Below are positions 14,801 to 29,800 of a stretch of 64,000 nucleotides of DNA, piece after piece (the first letter of the stretch is position 1; every line of letters starts with the position of its first letter). The notes beneath the pieces were generated by a model. It made no database searches. It worked only from the letters and a program-made list of their open reading frames with translations, and was not told where the DNA came from. The stretch lies in the NCBI RefSeq assembly GCF_001625305.1, contig NW_017803379.1, positions 2,365,594 through 2,429,593 on the forward strand, given 5' to 3'. Source of the stretch: Branchiostoma belcheri. Lineage: Eukaryota > Chordata > Leptocardii > Amphioxiformes > Branchiostomatidae. A program made the translations under genes and the position numbers.

Positions 14801-17800
14801 TTGGCTTTGAACCAGAGAAGCCAGGTAATTTGTTGGATGTCATCCCGTAAAATGCAGAGGAAGAATACTTTAAGCTGGTATGAATCTTGCTTTTGTTGTT
14901 ATGAGGTGTTACAGGACGGGTTATTGCTTGAAGAAGTTCAAACATTTAAAGGTTGTCCTGCAGGGCTCATCCATCTCAAGGCAGACGATGTAATTTGATC
15001 CAGCCACAAGCACTGTAAAACCATCTCCATCATGTGTGTACAAACTCTCCCCAGATAATGCACTCATTGATAGATCACCGCCGAACAGACCTTAAAGTTT
15101 CTTCCCAAATCATTGCGTGGATTTTGTTGTTGGCGGTCTGTAGATCCCGTCTTTTACTGATGTTATCCTCCGCGGGTTTTCCTAATGCATCCCTGTGCCG
15201 AAATTCCATTTAGGTCCAGAAAGGGAGTCATCCTTCATGTGTGGGGGGAGGCAGGGGTGACTCTGCTCGCATATCCCCAGTCTGCATTCAAGTCATCACC
15301 ATCTGTCTTCCTTACCAGATACATATGCTGTTATTTTGTCCAATACTGTGGCTAGAGTTTTATCTCCCTTTCGCTGATATGTGTCATTATTGGAGCATTA
15401 GACCAAATTTTTGCTAGATTTTGGGTCTATGATGAGTCGGATTTTCTCTTGCAGTGTGCCCTGTTGTATTTACATTGTAATGGATATGCATCGTTTCAAG
15501 GCACCGCTCATAAAAGTGTGTAATGAAAAAAAATCGCCTGTTTTACGAGGTCTTACCGACATTGATGTTGATCACCAATAATGTATGCTCTCATTGGCAT
15601 TGTAAAAACAGTACTTGGGAGGCCCTGTAGCTCTTGAATGATAAGCCGGGGTACAGTATGCAAACCTTTTACAAATTGGCATCTTTATTTCATAGAACAG
15701 AAGCAAGATGGTTTAGTCGTTCTCTTTTTGGAATATTACCATCTTGTACATCTATGTTTAGAAATGAATATATCAATTAGACAGTAAAGATTTTTATTGC
15801 ACCTGCTCCTCCAAGCATGTTTTCTATATGAATGGTTTTATGAATACCTACATCTTTGCCAAGCACACTATTGTCCCTGATCAACTTCTGCATTAGCCCC
15901 AAGGTCTACACAGCATTAATTTGTCTCCAATGATGAGATTTTGTACAGCATCATCAGTCAAAACCAGCATATTTACTATCCCTGTTCTTCTGAGGCTTAC
16001 TGAGTTTCATTAGATCACTGTGGGGGGTAAGAAATATGATAATGGCTGTACACTGTGGGAGGTGAAAAATATAATAATGGTAGGCAAGAAGCAGAAGTGA
16101 TTTCAGTATTGATATTATTATCACCCCAGCAATCATGTTGTGATGTGTAATTTCAGCCTTAGGACTAGGAGATTGCAAAAACGTGCTCAAGTGGCAAATG
16201 CAAAATTCTTACGATATGTTTTTTATTCTTATTCCCTTTTCCTGCAGGTAATGTTGGTAATGTGTTTAGCATCGATGAGACGTTAGGGATCATCACGGTC
16301 TCCAAGCAGCTGGACCGCAGCGCCCTGAGTCAGTACCACTTGACGGTGAAGGTCCGAGACAATGGCAACCCCCCGCTGAGCTCCACCGTACCCATCCACA
16401 TTGGCGTCACCATCTCCAACAACGCTCCGCCCAAGTTCGACGCCAAGGAGTACGCCATCGAGGTCAGCGAGAACGCACGGCTCGGATCCCTCATCGTCAT
16501 GCTCGGTGCGACCAGCCGCTCCTCCGTTACCTACGAGATCATCAGCGGCAACACGGACGGCAGCTTCGACGTGAATCCCAACTCCGGAGTCATCACCTGC
16601 AAGAAGCAACTGGACTACGAGAGACAGACGTCGTACAACCTGACAGTCCAGGCCACCAACATGGTCAGTCTGAGTTCAACGGCTACAGTCCTGGTTCACA
16701 TCGCAGACGAGAACGACAACCCTCCTGTCTTCTCCCAGTCTGAGTACATCGGCAGCATCAGCGAGGCAGCCACCATTGGTAGTGTCGTTCTCGACGTGAA
16801 CAACATTCCTCTGGTCATCGCCGCAACAGATGCAGACAACGAACTTAACTCCCTTCTTGTGTATGAAATCATTGAGTCTGCGGCTCAGAAATACTTCGCC
16901 ATCGACTCTAACACTGGTGCTCTGCGCACTATCCGTACACTGGACCATGAAGACATTGCTGAGTTCAGGTTCACTGTGCAGGTCTCTGATACAGGAAACC
17001 CACCACTGAAAGCCGAAAATCCTGCAAATGTCACCATCAAGGTCTTGGATGTGAACGACTCTCCGCCCACGTGTACACAAGATATCTATGAAGCCACCCT
17101 CTTGCTCCCAACTTACAAAGACGTGGCCATCGTACAGGTCGAGGCAGAAGATGCAGACACTGAAGCAAACACACAGCTCACCTATGTCCTAACCATGGGC
17201 AATGAAGACAAGAAATTCAGCATCAACAGAGACACCGGTGTGATAACCATTGTCAACACCACTGGGCTGTATGACCGGTACGAGCTGTCAGTACGTGTTG
17301 GAGACGGAAAGTTCCACACTTCATGTATCATCAGGATAGAAGTGAAGAGAACTGTCATGAGCGGTCTGCGGTTCACAGAAGAGTCATACTTCTCCGAGGT
17401 GACAGAAAACTCCACAGAGGTGAAAACCGTTGCCATAGTGACTGCCATCGGAAACCTGCTGAACGAACCACTGGAATACAAGATCCTCAACCCCAACAAC
17501 ATGTTCGAAGTCAGCCCCACGTCTGGGGTGCTGCGGACCCGGGGAATTCCCTTCGACAGGGAGGAGAAGGAGAAGTACGAAATTGTCATCGAAGTGCGGG
17601 ACAAGAGGTCGACCCCCAGAGTGGCGCATGTGGTGGTGTATGTGACCATAGCAGACATCAACGACAACGCTCCTGTCTTTGTCAACCTGCCGTACTACTC
17701 TGTGGTGCAGGTGGACGCCGAGCCAGGAACACCAGTCAGAACTGTAAGTGTGGCTTCTGTACAGCATGACACAGACACCTTCTATTCTACACAGTTTATA

Positions 17801-20800
17801 TTGCTAGTATACGTTGCATGTATCAGTAGCCAAAAAAAATGTTGCTCTCAATGCACTGTTTTAGTTAGTAGTTCATGGGTTATAACAATACTACTTCTTT
17901 ATCTTCTGCAATACCAGGTGACTGCAGTGGACAAGGATGAAGGGAAGAACTCTGAGATCAGGTACTCCCTGGACTCCGGGGCACACCGACGTTTCCGTAT
18001 CAACAGGAAGACGGGACAGATCATGGTGAAACAACCGCTGGAGGCAGAGGACACCAACAAGGAGTACCGTCTGCTCATCATCGCTGAGGACAAAGGTCAG
18101 TAGATTTTATTTCACAAATTCATTGTGTCCCGTTAACAAAAAGAACAGATTTTTACTGCTGCAGCATGATTAAGTGTGCAACAGGATGGTTACCATAATA
18201 TCCCACGTATCCACCAATGTAAAAAAGTCAAAGGGCTTCTAAGCCATGTTTTGTCTTGGTTAACTTTGCTGTTCAAAACAGCTTGGTATTCATGGTGTCA
18301 TCGGTAAGGTTACAATACGTATTCAGCAGCATGCGCTGACTGTGGCCGACATTGAAGTGTCGGTGGCAGAACCAAGCAAAGATGTCCTGATATTAGGACT
18401 AGCTTAACCCTACTGTAGGCCCTCATCCATCAAAGGCACAGGTGTTTTCACAGGTGAGATAACCAAGGACAAACTTCAGGAGGCATCACATCCATCCATT
18501 CATGTACATTAGACTGTGGAAGGGTTTACCTAAGCCCCGAAAAATAGAGACAACGTGGCTTACCCTCCTGACATTTAATACAATGTCTTCTAGACTTCTA
18601 CGGTCTAAATTCATGGAAAAGTTTCATGTATTCAATGCAAATCCCTTCCTTGGAGTATTTGTAAAATAACAGCATTTAGATGAGGGATTGTGCTTTTTTG
18701 CTTCAAGGTAAGACACATCTAACTTGCTGACATACAATGTTGAAACCATAGCCAAATGTACTTTAATTTGGGCACGCTTTTAAATGTTACTGGCACCTTT
18801 TGGCTTGACACCTAAGTGGCACCAAGCTACCTGGCATCCATCATTGTGTCAGAGTGTTTGTAAAGCGCCCATGTCCAATCCCATACCTGTTTGGCAAGGA
18901 CTTCCCTCCCATTTCACCATGGCCTTGCACGGTGGTCTGCACACTGTCCCTAGAAGTTTACTCTGTTGTCCACACAGCTGATGACAGTTCAGGAGAAATC
19001 TCCAGTCCAAAAGTTTTCTGTCCTTGGAGGGAATTTGTGGCTTATTTGCTTTCTTTCCGGATTGGAGAACTGCCAAGTTAAAGGCCACACTCCAACACAC
19101 AGAAGTGTTTTCTTGTTTTATACAAAAGCCTTGACGAATATTGTCTGGTCCTTGCTTTTTACATGAGGGCTATTCTTTTGTATGTGTCTGAGGAAATGCA
19201 AGAAAGGTTTTTCAAAACGAAACTTCTAATCGATCAAGAACAATTTGGTAGATGGAGAGACAGTAATTCAAACAAAAGTGGGGCAAAGACATTTTTCACT
19301 GTCTTTTCAGTGTATGAACGAATGTAAATTTTAATCCCCTTAGACATTAATTTTCCACAAATGAAATTGACTGCACCCTTTGCTACCTTTCCATACAGAG
19401 AGAGCTGTGTTATTCTTTGTGAATTGTATTATGACACGTAGCTCACAGTATCTTAGACAAATCTGGAGTGTCAAGGAGAAACATGATACCTTGAGTAACT
19501 GTGTTTAAAAGTGTGAGGTGATCTAGGGTGAGGCCAGGAGAGATCGCCAAGTCAAAAGGTTCACGATCCCCCATCCATCTACATGGCTCCAAGAATCAAT
19601 ATTTAGAAAAAAGGACGGCATATTTTAATCCCAGTATTTAAACCTTTGACCCACCGCAGGCTTTGTAGGCTAGTCAGTCGGGGAACACTTTGGGAAAATT
19701 TAATCACAGGGGCAGACTGTACGCTGTTGGATCAATACAACATCAAGCTGTCAATGGTGGGCATTGTATTTGCAAGACAGGGTCAACAGCAGTGTAAAAA
19801 TTTACAGCCCCAGGCTTAGCTGTAAAAGGGAAGGAACCATTGGTGTTCCATAAGGTGCTGAGGCATGCAGTTCTGCCGTTATAAACAACCCAAGCTGGGC
19901 AGGCTGGTTGGAATAAAAATTGCTTTCTTTTTCCCGGGCCTCACCTGTTGTTTGGCACCCAGGGTGATGAGACATCCAGGTAGACTTGGGACTAGGTCTG
20001 TCCACACTACCCGCAAATTAGCCCCCTTCGCTAACAAGATAACAAATGGAAAGCACCTGCACGTGTTTCGGATCTCCACAGGTTGCTAACTCCTGTAGAC
20101 AGTGTCTGCAGCTCTAGAGGCATCAGCAGTTTCATCAATCACAGGCTCTGGAAAATGGAGCTGGAAGGAATATGTGAATGTACAAGATCCAACAGGCTAG
20201 CACACTACGGTAGTGTGTAGTTCAGCATACATATATGATCTATCCCTTCACTGTTTGCATAGAAAATTCTGGAAATGCTACCTTGAAGGAAACATGGTAT
20301 GCCTGTCAGAAGGCTGAGGTATGTAAATGTTTTTAGCAATTAAAGATTTTATTGAACCTAGAGCTGTTGGCAGCATCTGCCGTCTCTCTTGCTTCGATCG
20401 TTTAAAAACGATCCGCGGTGAGAGCCAGGATGAATCTAACAGTTCACCAAAAGTGGCAGCCTCTGTCTCACCTGGTTACAACAAGTGTTGTTTAAACCAC
20501 TCTCAAGTCAGCTCTCTAGCTCTACGCACATCCCTATCAATTGGCAATGGCAGACTGATTAACCAACGTCCTTTTACAATTACAATATTGAGCAAGTCCC
20601 TAGATGGCATCCTGTAAAGAGCGAGTAGGTTAAGCCGTCCTCTCTCGATGTGCAGAGTGATCTTATCATGTCTTTGACGCAGCCAAAATTAAAATCATTA
20701 GAAATGTGTCCAGATGCCACCAGTCCAAAATGCATCACCAACATCTGCCAAAATTAGGTCCATAGATCGTGTGGGACACCTGCCCTGAGCGAACGTAGAA

Positions 20801-23800
20801 GTCCCGCGCTATAGATATGGACGTCGTGAATCGAATTACAATATTCATAAGTGGCCTTTACACAAATGTATCACAGGACCTGCCACGACGTGTTTCTTGG
20901 GTTACAGGCGGACACAGTGCTTTGATGATACGCCTCTTGGGAGATGTGTGATGATGAGCCGTAACATTCGGCCATAGTTGTACCAATGAACACGACTTTT
21001 CAGTCTCGAATCATCACCTGCCCTTGATTACCAACTTAAATGTCACCCGCAAAGGGCCAATAAGGACCAAAAGCAATTGAAAACCCAAAAATTGGCATTT
21101 TGTGCAGAATGCGGAAAGACAAAATGTGTTTGTGCATGGTATTTTCCCCTCTGTGGTGTTTGAAATTGTTCGGGTCAATTGACGGCTGTTTTATGGTGCA
21201 GAAAGTTTCAAGTGTGTTTTCTGGTATTGGGGCCTACAAACAGGGTATTAGCAGTGGACACATTTTCCCACAACATTCTGTCTGGGTGGTACCTCTGTAA
21301 GTAACCATTGCTTTCCACTGCATCTGCGGCTAGCTAATACACATCCTTTGATACAATAATAACATGCAATTCACCTTGGATGGGAACAGTGACAATTTGT
21401 CAGTTTCTGCAGCCCCCCACTTAACATACCAGCGTTCACCACACTCGTGTCCTCCTTTCCATGCCACTTGTTTTTCTGCAAAGCGGAGATCTGTACATAG
21501 ATCTGGTGCAGCATGGTTGCAAACATCCTTTGATCAATTTATGGCTTTTCCTGCGCGGAGCTTAAAGCCCCATCGTACCGAACCACTGCCTCTTAAGCCT
21601 CCCCAGCACTTTGAAGATAACATGCAAAAACCAGCCGTAATCTGCACCACCCACCTGTTAGCCCACCTGGGGCGAAAGCCTATCTCCACAGAACCTTTGC
21701 TTCACTGAACCGCTCTTCCTACAGTAATGGCTACACCATCAAGTTGATTTTTGGTGCAGTCGTGACTGATTGCGATGCGTAGATCATTCAGAGTTTTCTA
21801 ATAACATTTTGTTTAAAGCAGGATTTTTTCATTACCAAGTGTCAGTTGTGAAGGTGATCATATTCGTTACTGATCACAGATCTGTTGGTTGTGATTCTTG
21901 TGATTATATATCAGTATATGTCTTCTCATCTTCAACATTCATGATAACACTTAGTAGTATTTTCCACTTTGTTACCAGCCTGTGAAATATAAGTAGCAAA
22001 TAAACATTATCAGTGGATAGAATTCAACCCCCCTTACCTTCTGAAGAAAAGCAACATTGCATTGATCAATAGGATATTAAATGAGGAAATAATATATGAC
22101 CAAAGATCTCCTGCTATAATGCTTGTCTTGGAAAAATCTATATTTATGCATCAGTAACTCCACAAAAGTAATGTCTGCAGTTCAGTTAAGAACCATTAAG
22201 GGTTTCTTGTAATCTCTGATGGGATATTGTAATGTTCCGCTGTCAGAATGAAAAATATGGACCAATAGAGAACATTACAGAATTCCCTTCAAGTGTCTGC
22301 TTGGGGATTATGTTTGATGTACAATGCACATTTCCCAGTTGAAAGTTGTAACTTCTCAAAGGCATCTGAATGGAAAGGTATTTGGAATAAAGTCTTTATG
22401 CCCCAGACATGGAAAGATCCGTCAATAACCTCTGCACTTGAGGGTAACATTATAAGCTTTGTTCAATGCGCATCTGTTGCTCCCTTCACTTATCAGGCTT
22501 TCAGAAAGCCGGGCATTTGCTAGGTTATGAGGAAAAGCTTTCTGTATCACCTAAGGTCAGTGAAGGAGAAAGTTTAGCCATGATACGCTTGCACCTGATT
22601 AGAGGGCCTGTAATGGTCATGGATGCGGAAGGTAGGGATGATAAAAGGCAGTCTTATCTCCATCATTCATGTCTGCAAACTTTTAATGGAAGTAGAGCGG
22701 TACTTTGGAAACTTGGGTAAAGTGAAGGCTTCCTAGGAACACTAAAGTCAAGGCCTGATAATGCCTAATAACTGCCCTGAAGTGGGGGTTGTTTCAAGCT
22801 TCCATTTATGGTTATCAGAAAGTCTTACTGGTACTCTGCTGATCTGTAATTCTATTTGGTCTTGCTGTGTCCAATAATGATAGCTGTCAATTCTTTATTT
22901 CAGTTGGAAAAGCAAACACTAGTAGATCTAACGGTATCAGAGATCCAAAATATGAAATTGCAGATTTAATTTATATGACTCATCACGTTTATGGAAGACA
23001 TTTGAAGGAGAAAAATCACAATGACAGAGAATTTATTTACCAGTAGCTCTTAAACACTAGAGGTTTATGAATGAAATGTCAAATGAATCACTGGGTAACA
23101 CTTGAAAGCCTGTTGTGTAACCAAGTTTTCTTGCTGTCTGTACTCAGGCAACCCACCGCTGAGTGCCAGGATCGAAGTGCCTGTGACTGTGATGAACAAA
23201 GCCATGCCTGTGTTTGAGAAGCCGTTCTACGCAGTCAGCATCCCCGAGAACGTGCAGCTGCACACCCCTGTCATCAACATCAAGGCGGCCAGCCCTGATG
23301 GGCTCAAACTCATCTATTCTATAACCGACGGGGATCCCTTCAATCAATTCAACATCGATTTCGACACTGGTGAGTGCAGGCTTTCATGAGTAATGTACCT
23401 GCATTGATCATGCACATCGTTAGCTTTTCCTTCCTTTCAGTTGTTTTCCCACGTTTTGTGTATTGGAGAGATTGATTGTAGCAGTGAAGGTTAAAAGGTT
23501 ATTTTACTCTCCAAGGTTCTTAAATACAGGTAACGACATAAGCAGATTCACAATTTTGTAAAAATTCTAAATACATCAGTTTGTGCATATTATTTTGCTG
23601 ATAATATCATGTAGGGAGCTTCCATGTTGTATGATCATTATCCGACATGCATGAAAGTGATAAATACTGAATTATTGGTAGCATTTCTGACACAGCTTTG
23701 TTGTGTACTGTGACAGTTATACATATGCAACTTTTTTCTTCATTTCTCTGATGTTCCACCTTAATTTATCTTTTAGGAGTCATAAATGTCGTTGGCTCAC

Positions 23801-26800
23801 TGGACTACGAAACCAAGCAAAACTTCCGCCTTACCGTCCGTGCGACTGACTCACGCAGCGGAGTCGATGCGGAGGTGGTGGTCGACATTACTGTCCAGGA
23901 TATCAACGATGTCGCTCCCGTCTTCGAAAAGCCGTCCTACGAAGCCACCCTGTCTGAAGCTGCCGCAATCGGCACGACAGTGATCAAAGTCAGTGCCACC
24001 GACCTGGACTCTGGTGTGAACCAGCTCATGTATTACCAGATCCTGCAGGATGAAACCAACTCTACAGACTACTTCCACATCGACACCTCCAGCGGGCTGA
24101 TCCTGACGGCACGTAACCTTGACCACGAGAAGGTTGCTAAGCACGATTTCACCGTACAGGTCTCAGATGGCGGCATGCCTTCACTCAGCAGTGAAGTCCA
24201 TGTAACCGTCACTGTGCTGGACCTGAACGATAACGCTCCACAGTTTGACCAGCCGTCCTACGACTGCATGATCAGCGAGCTGGCCCCCAGAGGGCACTTT
24301 GTCACCAAAGTCTCGGCGTCGGACGCAGACAGCACCGACAACAACCGCCTGGTGTACGCCATCGTGTCCGGGAACGAGCAGATGAACTTTGTCATCGACC
24401 AGAAGACGGGCATCATCGCCATGTCCAACCTGAGGAAGCGAGAGCTGGACCCGACGTACACCCTCAACGTCTCTGTGTCGGACGGAGTCTTCACCAGTTC
24501 GGCCCGCGTGGCTGTGATGGTTCAGAGTGCCAACACCCACTCCCCCGTCTTCAGCCAGCTGAATTATGCTGTCTCCTTCGATGAAAACAATCCGAGAGGC
24601 ACGTTTGTAGTCACGGTAACAGCAACAGATGAGGATGCAGGTCCATATGGAGACATCTCCTACTCCATTGCCAGCGAGAAGATCAGCCAGCTCTTTGAGA
24701 TCGATGCTGATACAGGTAAGCTACTATGCAGATGTTCTTGAAATAAAAAGTCCTTGTCCAGCTTTCACTGTATACATCAGTTTTTATTCGATACCAAGTG
24801 TTTCATGATTCTTATTCCTTGTTTTAAAGGTAAAATGTACAGCAGGATGGAGTTAGATCGTGAGGATGAGAATCAGCGCATGATCATCGTCCCTGTGGTG
24901 GCCAGTGACCAGGGTGGGCGTGTGTCATTCTGTAACGTCACAGTCACCCTAACGGACAAGAACGACAACACGCCGCAGTTTGAGCTGGCTTCTTACCAAG
25001 CCAACATCCCCACAGATGCAGATGAAGGTGCTGAAGTCATCCAGGTAGGAGCTTGTATCATTTTCAGGTGTCTCTTGAAGTAGTAACAAACGCATCATAA
25101 ACTACTTTCTATTATCTATTTCTTTGCATTTACAAAATTATCTCTTTTTTTTTCATCACAGGTCCATGCCATTGATCAAGATATTGGCACAAACTCTGAC
25201 ATTGCATACTCCCTCTACGATGATTCTGACACCACTGAGGTTGTGAAGTTGTTCAGAGTCCACTCCGAGACAGGCATAATCACTACAAGGCGGAAGCTAA
25301 CTGGAAAAGGTGAGCACTAAACTAATTTGTTTTGAGATATAATGTACATGTAGTTTTCAAAATTTGGTTTTGCATAGGTTTGTCTGTGTAGAATGAGCTC
25401 TTACTGAAGACATTTGCATTTTTGTTGTCACAGAAGGAAAAGCCTTCCAGTTCTTTGTACAAGCCACCGACGGAGGCAACCCAACAATGACATCCAGCGC
25501 TCCTGTGGAAATCCTCATCCTCGGCCCAGACGACATCCCTCCCTACTTCGACCCAACAGTTCAGCATCTCTACTTTGTCAGTGAAGAGATGCCAGTTGAC
25601 AGTGAGGTGGCCACCGTTGTCGCAGACACCAACGATACCGTGAAGTACAGCATTGTAGAAGCCGATGGACCCAATAGTAACAAGGATAACACTTTCAGAA
25701 TCGATTCAGAGAACGGTGTCATCTATGTGAACAAGGAGCTGGACACGGAGACCACTGCATGGTACTCGTTAAAGGTTCAGGCAGAGACCCTAAGCTCACC
25801 TCCACTGTTAGCTTTTGCTGATGTCAGCATTCAGGTCAAAGATGCGAACGATAATAAACCCAAGTTCGATTCCAAGCCCTACAAGATCACTCTCCCAGAG
25901 AATGCTTCTGTTGGTACGAGCGTCATTCAAGTTCACGCCTTTGATCCAGACCAGGGAGCTAATGGAGAGATTGTCTACGGTTTTGCATCAGACTCCAATG
26001 CAGACGAGATGTCAGACTTCTTCACCATCGACAGTGAGTCTGGATGGGTCACCACGTTGGTTCCCCTCGACCGCGAGTTGATGTCGTCCTACGCTTTCGG
26101 CGTCACAGCAACAGACAAGGGCGAGCCCAAGCAGCTGAAGGACACCACCCTGGTACACGTCACAGTCGCAGATGTCAACGACTCACCCCCGACGTTCCGA
26201 TCATCCACCTACCACGGCCAGGTGCGTGAGGATGCCCTCCCAGGCACCATTGTCATCACGGTCAGCACTCGAGATGCCGACATCGGCGACAACACCATTC
26301 CCACCTACTACATCACAGGCGGGGATCCCCAAGGACAGTTCAACATCGAGCGCAAGACTGGGAAGGTCTATGTGAACGGGCCGCTGGATCGGGAGACCAA
26401 ACAGCTGTACGTGTTGAACATCACAGCCACCGACGGAGCCTTCACAGCGATGGCAACAGTCAACATCGATGTTCAGGATGTCAACGACAACAGCCCCATC
26501 TGTGAACAGGTATGGTGTTTACCCAAAGTTACAGCTGAACTGCTGAATTTTTGTTTGGCCTTTTCAGATCATTCGTCAAATTGTATGGCTTTCTGAAACC
26601 TCAACACAATGCTTTTATTTTTATAAACACAAAGCCCTCCAACAGACTCAGTCCTGGATACCAGGTTAAGAAGGTACTAAGGGTCGTGTTTGCCTCTTGT
26701 TGGCTTCTCCGATCAATTCTTTTATAGCTAGTTCTCATGACTCGTTATTCTAACAGCTGTACCATTTACCCAATCCTCATGCATAGCCAATAAACGTATG

Positions 26801-29800
26801 GACACTGCCTCAGGTTTGTATGAATGGGATCCTTTGTGATATGACAATCTGTGAAACGTGGTGTCACTGTGGATGGTATGGCTGTGTCCTGGTCTGTTGT
26901 TAGTAATGGTAGCATCAACAGCAAAAGATGGATGTCAAGTGTTGACTGATTTGTAGCTAGGTCAATTTGGTTACCTGTAGTCTGTCCAGGGTCTCATTTC
27001 TTCAACCTTTGCTCTTCAGTCAAGGTACACAGCCAGTATCTCAGAAGACATCACACCGCAGACGTTTGTGATGGAAGTGCTGGCACGTGATCCAGACCAG
27101 GGGATCCACTCACAGATCACATACTCTCTGAATGGTACCGGTGCAGACAAATTCCTCTTGGACAAGGATACAGGTAGGAAACAAAAACTGCAAAGTGTGA
27201 TACATGCACTTACCTCTTAGCTTCCTTGTGCAAACCACAAGGAGGAAATACAGTGAAAACAGGTTTCAAGCTTGTTTCATATGCCATCTGAATGATAATA
27301 TGAGCAATCACTGTTTTTTTTACATCATGTTCATGTGCATGCAAATTACTATTATCAAATGTTACCCCCATTTTGCCTACCACTTGCTGGCCGTGACGTC
27401 ACGGTGAGAGAAGACATTTGAAGTTTAGGTTCTTAAGATGTTGAGAAAAGAAAAAGTGAGACATTCCCTGCCCCACAGGTGTCCTGATGACGGGAGCGCC
27501 GCTGGACCGTGAGGAGACACCCGTCTACACGCTGGGCGTCCTTGCCAAGGACGGTGGCGGGAAGTCCTGCTTCACGGAACTCACCATCAACCTGATCGAC
27601 GTGAACGACAACCCGCCCAAGTTCGAAAAGCAGCAGTACCTGGTCCCCGTGTACGAGAACACGGCTGTGGGCACGTTGTTGACAAGGGTACAAGCCACCG
27701 ACCCTGACATGGGTATGTATGCCTGCCAACGTGATTCTCATCAAAGTCTGATTACAGGAAGTTGAGAAAACAGGAATGCTGAGTGTTTCTGCTCAGAAAC
27801 CAGGCAAAAGAAAGTTCATTAGGAACAAGAAAATGTCACACAGATGGAACTAATATCAGGGTTCTCACCAGGATTTTTTCACAGCGTAGGGGTCGGGTAT
27901 AGGAGGGCAACTTTCTGCGGCGCGAGTCGCGCATTGAGTCCCAAAAAGAAGGGGTCTGATATTTTCCCTGAAAAATTTTGAAACTCATAACCCCTTGAGA
28001 CACTTTTTCTTGCTTACTGGGGGACAGATTTTGTTTTCCCTTTGTTATAGCTTCATTCCAAAGTTACATTTTCATTTTTTAAAAGATTTATGAAGCTTCT
28101 GCACCAAAAAAACACCCCTACTCTGGTTGAAAGACAGTGTAGGGGGCTAAATTACAGCGTAGGGGGTCCAAGTCACAGCTTAGGGGGCCCCTACGCTCAA
28201 ACAGCCTGGTGAGAACTATGAATATAATCGCTTTGCATGCCGTTCAATGCACGTCTTATAGTAGTATGGCAGCACTAGAGTAGATAGTTTGGTTGATATC
28301 AATCAACAGCGCATGTTTAACATTATTAACCAGGTTTTGTTTTTCTACTGCTGACTCCCACTCAGGAATGCAAGACGTTAGTGGAATAAGTATGTTATTA
28401 TTTTGTGTGACCCTTCTAACCAGTGTGTCTAACTGTCCTGAAAGTGGTGTGGACGTGTGTTAAGCATGTAGCCGTACATGTTTGTATGTTTAGAGGTGTT
28501 GTGCTGTGAACAGTATCTGTGTGTAATGTATTGTTTGTACATAGAATTATAGTCTCATATTACAGAATTGTTATCTGTCGTTTTTGCTATGGGATGGTAA
28601 TCTTTGGCCTTTTTTTTGGGTTCCAGGTTTGAACCGAAAGGTGATGTACTCCTTCGTGGACTCGGCCAGTGGTCAGTTCCAAGTGGACGAAAACTCAGGC
28701 ATTGTGAGTCTGGCCCGGACGCTGGACCGCGAGGCACAAGCGTCCTTTAACCTGACCATCCGTGCGACAGACGAGGGAGCGCCGCGTCGCTCCTCCACTT
28801 CCTTCCTCATCATCTCCGTCCTGGACATCAATGACAACCCGCCAGAGTTTGAGTTTGCGGAATACGCCAAGAACGTGTCGGAGAGCACTCCGTCAGGGAC
28901 CCAGATCTTAAGCGTGTATGCGGTGTCGAAAGACGTAGGGCCCAACGCGGAGATCACGTATGAGATCATTAGCGGTAACGAGCACGGCAAATTTGAAATC
29001 GACAAGAAAACAGGTGACCATCTTGGTGTTGACTGGCTTTGTCCTACAGTGAGCCTTGCAAAGTGATGACCTTCAGCATGACCTTGTTCTCTTACCCAGG
29101 CCTATAGTTAGCTCTTATGTTCAACACCGACACTGCATGAACAGATTCAAACAACCCCACTCATTACCACTATGCATGATCTGGTAATCTTGATGTCTTC
29201 TGTTACCTGTCAGGAATATGTTGTTTTTTTTAAAGATTTTTTAAAAGTCGTATGTGGTCTAATGCACTATTTTATAGGGTTGCACAAGTTAGTTTTTTTA
29301 CTTGCTTGCATGAACCACAAATTTTAGATACAACAGAAGCTGAATCATTTGCAGAAGACTAGGCACCTGTTCTATATTATTTATAGTGCTCCTGGCCGTA
29401 AGAGAACAAGTGTGTTTGCCTGCTACCCCATCACTTTGTATGGTTCATGTCGGTGTGAGAAAACCGCTTGTGATCGCGTGCACTCCGCCGGTACTGAGAC
29501 CCCATCCTATGTGGGCTCCAACCGGCGAACTAACAGCTTGCAGATCCTTGTCTGTGGTCCTAACATTTAAGTCCTCTCACACTGTAATATTGTATTAGCC
29601 TCACCACAATGTATTGATTGATATTATTATCATGCATGGTATGATCATAACTGCTTGTCAAGAAATGTTATATAATCCAGCAGATCATTCAATTCATTAT
29701 CACAATTCCCAGTGCACTGATTTGCTAACATGATTATAACAAGCTTAAGCTAACAAAATTCATCATTAAGTCAAATTCCACACACCTACTTTCCATACAA

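Noticed and set aside
17744-17917. Constant coding status of the open 58-codon stretch between FAT exons 6 and 7
   Set aside because: Strong GTAAGT donor and CAG acceptor, and the cadherin repeat reads correctly only when it is removed. Kept only as a possible retention event.
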